Assembly (NCBI RefSeq): GCF_900963305.1
Contig: NC_042511.1
Coordinates: forward strand, 10,001 to 74,000
Direction of reading: 5' to 3'
Length of the DNA: 64,000 nucleotides
Origin: Echeneis naucrates
Lineage: Eukaryota; Chordata; Actinopteri; Carangiformes; Echeneidae
The position numbers were made by a program, and so were the translations under genes. Shown one piece after another: positions 51,489 through 61,452 of this stretch. The notes below the pieces were generated by a model. That model did not search any database and was not told the origin of the DNA. It worked only from the letters and a program-made list of their open reading frames with translations. Each line of letters opens with the position of its first letter. Position 1 is the stretch's first letter.

Positions 51489-53597
51489 CAAATACGAAGC
51501 TATTATATAGCAGTAGGATAATATGAGCAGTAGGAGAAGATGTCACAATGGAAGGGAGCAGCAGAGTGTAATGATAACAAGAGAGAGAGAGAGAGACATG
51601 GGGGGCAAAGGGGCTCCCAACAACAACAAAAAACAAAAAGCAGTAGTTTCCTAACCTTAACTGTATTGTTCTGAACTTTACTGGGAGCTGATGAAGAGAA
51701 GCTAACAGGAGAAATGTGATCTCTTTTTTCAGTTCCTGTTTATATTCATGCAGCTGCATTCTGAATCAGCTGAAGGCTTTCAGAGAACTGTCAGGACTTA
51801 ATGATAGTGATGAATTACAGGAGTCAGTCTGGAGGTAACAAATACATGGAGTCGATCTTTCAATTTCTCTTCAGACAAGATTTTTTCTGATCTTTCTAAT
51901 ATTACGTAGGTGAGAGAAGGCCGTTGTAGGGACTTGTTTTATATTAGGGCAAAGGACATGTTCTGATCAAAATGACTCAGAATTCTAACACTGGAGCTGG
52001 AGGCCAAAGGCTGTAATGCCGTTCAGAGTGACCCCATAATGCTTTGCTAAGGTGTTTAGGCCCGAGTAAAACAACCTCAGTATGTCTGAATGTAGAAAAA
52101 AGTTCCTGATCACCCAGGCCTTTGTACTAATAGATACAATTTTTTGTTAAATGACTCCTCACTCCATCGCGCCTCCACCCAATAACGTTCTTCTGATGGG
52201 GATGTAGCATCTTGAACAGGAACCAGGATGAAACCCGACTCCTCCCGCAGAGCATTTGTGAGCCGGACTGACTGCCATGTCTTCACTACAACCACCAGCA
52301 CAGACATCATCTCAATGATTAATCACTGATTTATTGAAGAATATGCACAATGTTCAATGTTAGCTTAGCAAGAATAATATGAGGACCACCCTCTGCCCTG
52401 GGGCTTTGTATGAGACTGAACCCCCTGAAGATCTCATAAAAAGGTCCACGCAGTAAAACTGGCCATTCCAAAACTTATACATACACATTTAAAAAGATAT
52501 CTGCTTCAGCTTGTGACAGGAGGGGGAAAAAAAAAAAAGTCAGCATGGAGCATGACTTCACATCAAGAAATTTAAAAACAGCTTTATGAAACCTGTCCTC
52601 TGGTCTGATGAGTTCTTGTACAGAACTGGACTCAGACCAGCTCTTCAGAGTCCACTGTTGAGTCCAAGATCAGACCCACAGGATCAGATCAACAGCACAA
52701 TGACCAAACACATGATGAGCTGATCAATAATCAAACTCAATAAAAACGCATGGCATGATCAAACACAGTATCCTGATCTCTGTCACTTCCTCCTTGTCGA
52801 CACAGCCAATGGGGCAGAAAAAGGTCCTCTATGTTTTGTTGTTCATCTAAAAAAAAAAAACAAAAAAAAAAACAAAAAAAAAACCACTACATTCATCATA
52901 CTGTTGTACCACACGCGCACACACAAAGGTGATGTGGTGATGTGATGATGTGATGATGATGGTGGTCATTTTTATTTCCAGTTGGAACATTAAAGGGCCG
53001 TAATGTATGTGTTTTTACTGCCACTGCAGGGAAGTGTGTTACCTGTGAGAACAGATGCTGGACAGACTGGACTCCACAGAGACTTATCTGACCAGAGCTA
53101 GCTGTTAGCCTTCACTCTTCTACTGAGGTTAGCATGCCTTATGTTTCCACCTCTGGAGACAGATGTTGGTGAGTCAACGAGGACGTTTGATGCTGAACTG
53201 CAAAGTATACAGCTTTTAATGCTTTTAATAACATTAGCCATGTAGCAGTGGCTTAGTGAAACTTGTGGGTTCCTTTAGTAACCAACTGTGCGTTATTTTC
53301 TATGTCCACGCCACATGTTTCTTCATGGTGTGTTTACTCTGTGAGAGTGAAAAATAACAGGAAGTGAACCAGGAAGAGAAAAAAATAAAAATGACTGTTT
53401 GTGATGATGATGATGGTGGTGTATTTGCATGTTTTGTTTAATCTCTGAAATCTGTCAGGAGCTTGTCAGGAGTAGTAGTCCTCACAGGGACCAAGGGGTC
53501 CTGGTCAGGGTCTGGGTTAGACTCTCCACAAGGAATAGAAGTCAATGCAAAGTCCTCACAAGACCTGCTGCACGACCATGTGCATGTGATGCGACAA
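51489..53597. other. Intergenic and probable srf 3' UTR
   Basis: No coding sequence recognised. The srf side (about 52330-53597) is likely 3' UTR; a minus-strand AATAAA at 52330-52335 could end it. Contains A-rich runs (52529-52539, 52850-52882) and ATG/ATC trinucleotide-like runs near 52930-52970. Confidence 0.4.
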
Positions 53598-56500
53598 TCA
53601 GTCGTCCTTTGATTGGTGGACGTCCAGACTGACGACCTGCAGCTCCGTCAGATTGCTGCTGCTGCTCTGCTGACTGATCACCATCTGAACGAGGACACAA
53701 ATAGACATGAGCAGACGATCACAGAGTCATAGAGCCATAACTACTGTTCACTGTTGTTATACCGGGTGGAGCTGGACAGCTGACACCGGGATCTGAGTGG
53801 CCACCGGAGGCAGAGATGTGAGGAAGACCTGCGGCACAGCGCCTGACAGAAACACACAAAAAATATTTTAGAGCATAACAAACTAAACACTGATCATGAT
53901 GATTTCACAGGCTTCAGATATCAATATGGTCCTACCAGAGTCATGTGACTGGTTGTGGCCAGTTGAGGGGAAGGTGTTCAGAACAGTGAGGCTGCCATCG
54001 GCCAGTGACGGCGTCTGTGCAGCATACATTACTGTGTGACCACTCGGGTACATCATGTGACCTGCTACAGATGAGGAAGAGGAAGATGAGGAGACAACGG
54101 AAGGTGGAAGACTGGCTGCAGAGAGAGACAGAGAAAGAGTAAACAGATCAGGATCCAATTAGAACAGTTTCTCCTGTATTACAGTCACAGACTGAGGTCT
54201 GATCAGTTCTAACAGGTCTGAAGCGGGCCACAGATGGGGTCGTGCTCTTACCTGTGGAGGAGGGGGGGCTGTGTATGTCTGAGCTGTTCTGATTGGTGGA
54301 GGTCTGCTGACTGCTGGTTTGAACCTGAATCGTCTGCAGCTGCTGAGAGACTCCGCCCCCTGATGACCACACAATGTTGATGTACAGATGAAAATTCAGC
54401 AGGTTCAGCAGGTGAAATGTGTTACCTGTGATAACAGGTGCTGATGACCACAGCTGGTACTGTAGCTGGAAAAATTAACACTGCTTTTTTCCCCCACCTC
54501 TGGAGACAGATATTGGTGAGTCAAGGAGGAAATTTGATGCTGAAATCTCCAACAATGCCAGACTTCACTCCATTAAACATTGGATTAAAATAACCTGTAA
54601 ATTAACAATTCTTCTTCTACTGCTTTGGTTTTAAATTTGACTTTTCTGTTCCCTTCCCAACCACTCAACTCCACAGAGTTTTTAAACCCCTAAATCAGAG
54701 ACTTTCAGGAACACTCCATTTTGCCTCTTATCTGCTTGGACTGACCAGAAGAGAAACAACATGGAGGATGAATTTAATTGTCGCTGACGTCTTTGTAGCT
54801 GTTGTTGTTCAATTATGTATAACTGCCTTTACTGTTGCTGGAACTCACAACTACTGCTTCCTGGATACACCTATCACGACCATGTGATGTGTGTTTTCAG
54901 GCATGTTGGTGTGTATGCAGCCAAAGACTGAAGCATCAACAGCACAAACATATACACACACTCAGACACATATCGACACACAGCTTGCTGACCTGACAGT
55001 GACACGGTGGCAGGGAGGCGGAGTAACGTGGTTGGTTGTGGGGGGGGGGCGTGCAGCGTGGTAGTGTGGCCTGGGGTGACAGGGCCCTGTATGGCCAGCG
55101 GCTGACCCTGCAGCTGGCTGAGGGGGATGGTGTGTGTGCCGGGGGGCAGCGATGTACCTGTAGACAGGTGAAGGGTGTAGGGCCGGACCAGAGAGAGGTT
55201 AGCTGCCAACAGACTGAACACAAGCACCAGGAGTGAGGGTCTGAAATGAGCTGCGAGGCTGGTGTTGGTCAGTCTGTGTATGTGGTGGTTGTGGTGGTGG
55301 TGTGGGTGGATTGGGGGGGCGGGTGCAACGAATCCTGTCCTACTACCTGGCATCAAGGTGAAGCCTCCAGGAAGAACAACACTGGCTGATGTCTTCAGTA
55401 CCGTCCCATTGGAAGAACAGGGGGACGGCTGCCAGGAGGGGGCACTGGTCTGCACTTGCATGGACACAGAGGATGAAGACGATGAGGACGAGGATGGTGA
55501 GGGCTGCGTGGTGCTGGGCAGGTTCGAAATAGTGAATGCCGGCTTTATCAGATCCTGCAGAGAGAAACAGACCAGATCTGGAGCTGTAACGTGGACTCAG
55601 GAACTCAGTCCAAGGTTCTATGACAGGCTTTAGACCTCAACAAGGATCAGGTCTAAACCTGAACCATATCTGAACCAGGAGCTAAGTGTCCCAACAAGCT
55701 ACACTCATTCACACAAGGAGGTGATGACATAAAAGGAACAACCATAGCAACACAACTCTGTATTTATTTGTGTGTGTCTGGTGGTACCTTAGCAACCTCT
55801 GAGCACCCATCAGCCTCAGAAACCTGGTAGGTGAGGTCAGTTTCCTCAAAGCCTGTGGCACTCATCCTCTGATCAGAGGAGGGGTCTGAGCGAGGTGGTG
55901 AGTCTGGAGAGTTGAGGCAGGTTTGGATCAGCGCTTTCCCCGTCTCCGAGGTGATCATCGGCTGTAGCTTCCTGGTAGCAAAGGTGTACACGTGACCTGT
56001 CTCACTGGCAACCAGCAGCAACACCTGAGTACCGGTCAACGTGGACAACTCATATGCCTGCAGGAGGAACAAGAGCAAAAAGAATTCTAAGGTTTTACAC
56101 CTGCTGATGGCTGATGTCAAGAAAGCAATTAAGCTTAACCTGCACAGACTAGCACAGATCCTGACAGTTTTATTACCCGAAAACAATCACTTTTATTATA
56201 AAGACAAATAATAAGTGGTGGTTCTGCGGCTCTTTTTCTACGTGTTCATAAAGAAGTTTCTCCCATTTCTTTGAACAATGGATTAGTTTATGGAAATAAT
56301 GACAATGACAATAAGTTAGTAATCAATCTACTCATTAGTTTAAGAAGAAATTAAGCCATTCAGGTCTTATACCAAAATTTGTATCAGTGAAGGATAGGAA
56401 CAAGTTTTAATAAACTGAATGAATCAAACTGTGTGGACTAAACCAATATTTGGTCTTCTGGAGCACATGGAGGTCTGTGGCATCTGTACAGTGTACAGCT

Positions 56501-57238
56501 CTCTTTGTGTGTGCTGAGCCTCCATCCATATTGAGGTCACAGTTCAAAAACCAGAAACCGATGAGTCTGACCTGCAAGCTGAACCCGATCCTCAGATCAA
56601 GATAGGAAACCAGGTTTTTATGATGGTTTCTTCCACCTGGTCATATGACCACAGAGATATTTCACCTGGTTGACCTACAACCCTTACCAGATCCCACAGA
56701 CCAGGGTCTAAGGGAAACACCAACCAAACACTGGCCAGGAGTCACCACCCCGAAACCAACCTCAGACCCTGACCTCTGACCTCTGCTTACCCATCATACT
56801 CACCTTCTTCATGATCCCAGTCTTCCGCTTGCTGAAAGTTGTGTACCTCCTCAACTTGTTGTCTATGAACTCCATCTTGATCTTGACTCTTCCTCTAGTT
56901 TTCTTGCCGGGTTTGGCCCCAGGTACGCCGGGATTATACCCGCTGCTCAGGCCTCCGGAGGTGGGGGCTGCTGCCTGACGCCCGACCTCCCTGTCGCTTC
57001 TCTCCCGCTTCACCCCTCTCCTGTCCCCGCCTGAACCCGTCGTATCTTCGTCATCCCCGGAGTCCGAATCCTGGTCGGAGCCGCTGTAGATCACCTCGGT
57101 GGTGAACTCCCGGTCCCCAAACTGGCCTCCGTCTATTTCGGAGGATGTGTTCGGTCCCGGTCCGACCAGCCCCGCTCCGTTACCCGTCCGTCCGGATCCG
57201 GTTCTGGTGCCCATTCCGGCGCTGCTCCCGGCCAGCAT
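53598..57238 (-). CDS. srf: Serum response factor, MADS-box transcription factor
   Basis: Eight coding exons in phase, 510 codons (human 508): 56804-57238, 55788-56057, 55347-55554, 54993-55157, 54252-54359, 53936-54115, 53763-53842, 53598-53684. Exon 1 ends with the MADS box core GKKTRGRVKIKMEFIDNKLR then RYTTFSKRKTGIMKK (from about residue 108); exon 2 continues AYELSTLTGTQVLLLVASET and FATRKLQPMITSETGKALIQ. The rest is the Ser/Thr/Gln-rich transactivation region ending NLTELQVVSLDVHQSKDD. SRF binds CArG boxes and drives immediate-early and muscle/cytoskeletal genes with TCF or MRTF partners. Start is the first ATG (MLAGSSAGMG); human begins MLPTQAG. CArG boxes lie upstream. Confidence 0.95.
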
Positions 57239-57643
57239 TCCCCACTGCCCCCCACCCCACCCTCCCCCCGCGTCGGCCCTAGGACCCACCTCCTCTCGGC
57301 GAGTCAAAGCTCCTGCGATAGCGGTAAGAACACCAACACTCAGCGGTGCTCGGAGCTCGCAGCCGGGCAGAGTGAGCTAATGGGACCGCTAGCTCCGGGA
57401 AGCTAGCCGGCCGAACTAACCGCAGCTAACCGGCCAATCAGTTCAGCAACAAGTCCAGACTTCCGTCCATCAAAGTCCGAAATCCCAGAGACTTCAGGCC
57501 GAACGGCCGGAGAACACAGCCGGAAAGTACACACGAGTTTTGTCGGTAAAATTTGGTCCAATTTGAGCAAAAAACTTGAATAAAGTTTAAAAGTTGTGTT
57601 TTTCTGCAGTAGTCAGTTGGCTCGGCCCCCAAATCACTCCGCT

Positions 57644-57653
57644 CCACATAAGG
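57644..57653 (-). promoter_or_regulatory. CArG-like box
   Basis: CCACATAAGG, one mismatch to CC(A/T)6GG, about 410 bases upstream of the srf ATG. Confidence 0.4.
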
Positions 57654-57883
57654 AAACGACGCGCAGCACCCGCTCTTATCCGTCCGCTGTGGAATATAGC
57701 TCTGCATACTGTGCGCACTATATCAACGTTCTTACGTTAAAATCGGATGCAGTTTGTCAGGATCGGTTAAATAACGAAGTCTTCAAACTTAATCATACAA
57801 AAGGCGTGTGACTGGTCAAGGTTGTGCGCAGGGATATTCGCAGTTGACGCTTTCTTCGGGAGATGAACGGGAACTACTTTCCT

Positions 57884-57933
57884 CCATATAAAGAAACAAA
57901 TTTCCTTTTATGGCGTAGCCGCTCCTTATATGG
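57884..57933 (-). promoter_or_regulatory. CArG box cluster upstream of srf
   Basis: Two perfect CArG boxes, CCTTTTATGG (57904-57913) and CCTTATATGG (57924-57933), spaced 20 bases start to start (two helical turns), plus a one-mismatch CCATATAAAG at 57884-57893. They lie about 670-695 bases upstream of the srf ATG. Mammalian SRF promoters also carry paired CArG boxes for autoregulation, so SRF probably controls its own gene here. Confidence 0.75.
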
Positions 57934-58512
57934 GCATGACTGTCGTCCGGCACAACACTTCAAACTGCACAACCATATACACGTGGAAGGGGGGAGAGGG
58001 AAGGGGGCGGGGCTTCGTGGTTTCAGATAGTGGACTCAGTTTTCTGTAGTTCTGTAGGTCTGCTGCTCTCCCATCATCACCTTCATCATCAGCAGGAGAC
58101 AGAAGATAATGCTTCCTGTCCCTCCTCCTTCTCCTCTGAGACATGTAAACCGATGGACAGTAAGCTGGGGGGTGAGAGGTCAGACAGCAGCAGATTAGTC
58201 TGAATCAAGATCAGATGATCCAATCCAGTAGAGTCCACCTCTGCCTCAGGTCTTTGGCCCTTCAGGCAGGAAGTCATCAAGTGTTCCTAAAAATGATCGG
58301 TGATACAAAATAAACAGCAGCTATTAGATCAGAAATCTATTAGCCAATCAGAGCTGGGCTATGTGATCCCCTGTGTCCTGATTGGTCAGTGTTCTGCTTG
58401 TGAGCGGGGAGCTGAACCAGGATCAGGAGCTATGTTTAGCTTGGATTAGGAGCAGAGCCTCCTTCTGTGCTTCAGAACAGCTTGTCTAAGAACCTCAGAC
58501 CAGGACCAGGAC
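57934..58512. other. Intergenic between srf and opsin
   Basis: Divergent genes start on both sides. Apart from the adjacent CArG cluster, which could also act on the opsin gene, nothing specific is recognised. Confidence 0.4.
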
Positions 58513-60965
58513 ATGTCACTCAGCGGCTCGACAGCCAGCAGCCGCTGGAGGAACAACAGCTTTATCCTGTTGGGGGGCCGGGACCCTCCTCTGTCTGACC
58601 AGGGCGAGACCATCATCGGAGTCTACCTGTTGCTACTGGGTGGGTACAGGGTTCACATACCTGCTGGAGATCAGGATCAGCACTGTCCCCCATTCATCCA
58701 GTCCAGACAGAGCTGCTCCTTGTCTAACAAAACCTGGATCTGAAATCAGACTTGCAGCAGAGAAAGAAACCAGGACATTTTCTCCTTCAGGACCTGAGGG
58801 GATGTTGTGGTCTCAGTGAGGCAGACAGAGAGACAGACCTGAGGGAGGGGACCCCTAGGGACCCCCATGGCCAGCTGAGATGCTCTGATCATGTGGCCTG
58901 GTCTGTCATGTGGAACAGAGGCATGAGGACCAGCTCTCAAGAAAAAACTTAATAAATAATTCTCTCCACACTCCACACCCAAGTCTGTCACTGTTATGGT
59001 CTGGTCTGGTCTAAAGGAGACTGACAGGTTCTGGTCTCTGTGCTGGTTTCAGGTTGGCTGTCCTGGTTCGGAAACAGCATCGTCCTCTTCATCCTGTATC
59101 GACAGCGAGCCACACTGCAGCCCACCGACTACCTGACCTTTAACCTGGCTGTCTCTGACGCCAGCATCTCTGTGTTCGGGTACTCCAGAGGCATCATCGA
59201 AATCTTCAACGTGTTTCAGGACAGTGGTTACCTCATCTCCTCCATCTGGACCTGCCAGGTATTGCACACCTGAGACACTTGTCATCTGACAGCCACCACA
59301 GAAACCTGATTCACACCTGAGGATGCACGACTCACATGCAGTGATGGACTCACCTGTCGCCTTTCGTGTGTCTGCAGGTTGACGGCTTCTTCACATTGTT
59401 GTTCGGTCTGAGCAGCATCAACACACTGACAGTAATCAGCATCACACGCTACATCAAAGGATGTCACCCCAGCAGAGGTCAGAGTATAGCCCTTCACTAT
59501 AGGTCACAGAGGGGTCAGAGGTCAGGGGTCAGGCATGGACTTTTTAAATAGTGGTTAAAGAGCCAGATCCAGAATATTCCTTCAGAATGCAGAAATCTGT
59601 TTCTCAGAGGATAAGCCAGATTGAGGGGGAGCTGGGTGCACAGGTGGTCAGACCAATCATCTACCTGTCCAAAAATAAAACTCAGCAAAAAACCCTGTTT
59701 ATAGCTATTCTTTTGAGCTTCCATTGTTTTCTGTCGGCCCCTTTGAAGGCGTGATGCACTCATTCGGTGTTCCTCCTTTATATTATTGCAAAACCAAAAC
59801 ATTTCTGTTGGTGCATTTGGAGTGAAACCAGCAAAGGAGAACAATTCAGGTATTTGAACTAAATTTCAACAGAGCCAGAGAAAATCAGACTGAAAGATGA
59901 CTTATCACACCAAGAATTGATTTCACTTCCTGTCTGTGTGGTTGCTGGCACCTGTTTGAATTCCGTGTGTTGTGTTTCAGCCCGTCACATCAGTAAGACC
60001 AGTGTGGCCCTGAGTCTGATGCTGATCTGGATCACAGCTGGATTCTGGTCTGGAGCACCGCTGTTTGGCTGGGGAAGCTACACAGGCAGGAAACCAGCAG
60101 CCTACAGCTGCCTCATAATCATAGATTCCTACTCCCTGGCCCCTCACCTCTCTGTCCCCTCTGCAGATCGCGGGTATGGCACCTGTGAGATTGACTGGGC
60201 CAAGGCGAGCCACTCAGGTGCCTACAGGTCTTACATCGTGTCCATCCTAGTCTTCTGCTTCCTGGTCCCTGTTCTCATTATGCTCTTCTGCTATGTGTCC
60301 ATTATCAACACGGTGAAGAGAGGCAATGCCCTGTCAGCGGAGGGAGACCTAACCGACCGCCAAAGGAAGATCGAGAGAGATGTCACCATCGTGAGTCAGT
60401 CCTGCCCAGAATCCTCTGTTCAAGCTGTATCCTGCAGTGAGCCCACATCAGTCTATCCTCACTGTGTCTGCTTCAGGTTTCCATAGTGATCTGCACAGCC
60501 TTCATCCTGGCCTGGTCTCCATACGCTGTGGTGTCTATGTGGTCCGCCGGGGGCTACCATGTGCCAAACCTTACCAGCATCTTCACCCGCCTCTTCGCCA
60601 AGTCTGCCAGTTTCTACAATCCCCTCATCTACTTCGGACTCAGTTCCAAGTTTCGGAAGGATGTGGCCGTCCTCCTGCCCTGTGCCCGTGACACCAAAGA
60701 CACTGTGAAGCTGAAACGATTTAAGGCCAAGGCCGATGCCCACGGCCGCCCTGCAACAGGGGGAGTAGCCAGACGAAAAGTTCCTTTGAATCAGGCTGAG
60801 AAGAAGTACTCAGTGAGGAACAACCAGTCTAAGCCAACCTGCAGCATGGACTCTGGGATGGGAAGTCAACCCTGCCTGCATACCTCCATCAACAAAGAGG
60901 TGTTTTTCATCAACGTGCCCCAGATCTCTGAGAGTGGGTCAGAGTTTGAGTGTGAGAGACTCTGA
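58513..60965 (+). CDS. Neuropsin-group opsin (Opn5/6/7/8/9 type)
   Basis: Six coding exons in phase, 416 codons: 58513-58639, 59053-59258, 59378-59477, 59981-60085, 60167-60390, 60477-60965. Seven-helix opsin: TDYLTFNLAVSDA (TM2), WTCQVDGFF (TM3, disulphide Cys), GWGSYTDRGYGTCEIDW (loop 2), AWSPYAVVSMW (TM6), and LFAKSASFYNPLIY with the retinal-binding lysine and NPxxY (TM7). By gap-free alignment to bovine rhodopsin, position 113 is Asp, 181 is Asp, and the 134-136 triplet is TRY instead of ERY. The exon 4/5 join uses a GC donor. The long tail (about 110 residues) is Lys-rich and ends ESGSEFECERL. Closest by eye to the non-visual neuropsin group; paralog not assigned. Confidence 0.88.
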
Positions 60966-61452
60966 GGGCCTCACTGGACCTGGAGGAGTACCAGCTACAG
61001 GCCTCCAATTGTGAATTATGAACACACAAAACATGATGGAGCGCCTGCCAGCCAAGAATACTGAGGTCAAAGATCATTGACTCCATCACTATTCACAGAG
61101 AAGAAGATTCTGAAGCCTGTAGTTCAGGTTCAGGTAGTGTGTCACAAGATAAGCACTGAATATAATTAGGTTATTCGTTGATATTGTGTGTGTGTGTGTG
61201 TGTCCCTCTTTAAGCTGGGTCATGCAGTTCCTCCACAGACCACTAGGCGGCTAGGGTTAGCAGTCAGTCAGTCCTATAGATTTCCATGTACAATGTACAA
61301 TTCCTGTAGAAATAAACATGTTTTCAGTCTGGAACAAAAACTCTTGTGGTCTCTGGATCACACAAACAAACTGTTTTTTTAATTATACTCATCTACAACA
61401 ATAAAAAAATGATAAAAAGTTTAAAATCTCCAACACATTAACCTGCTAAATT
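60966..61452. other. Spacer between convergent opsin and NLR genes
   Basis: Probable 3' UTRs. A (TG)n run at 61185-61203, AATAAA at 61312-61317 (+ strand, likely opsin signal), and T-rich/A-rich runs near 61374-61410. Confidence 0.45.

Noticed and set aside
57239-57307. Longer N terminus for srf starting upstream of MLAGSS
   Set aside because: The upstream open frame has no ATG (it begins at TTG); the first ATG is at 57238.
59917-60486. Single uninterrupted opsin exon reading through 60086-60166
   Set aside because: Reading through inserts 27 residues into a conserved loop; the GC-AG splice restores the family sequence. Kept as a finding, not as the main model.
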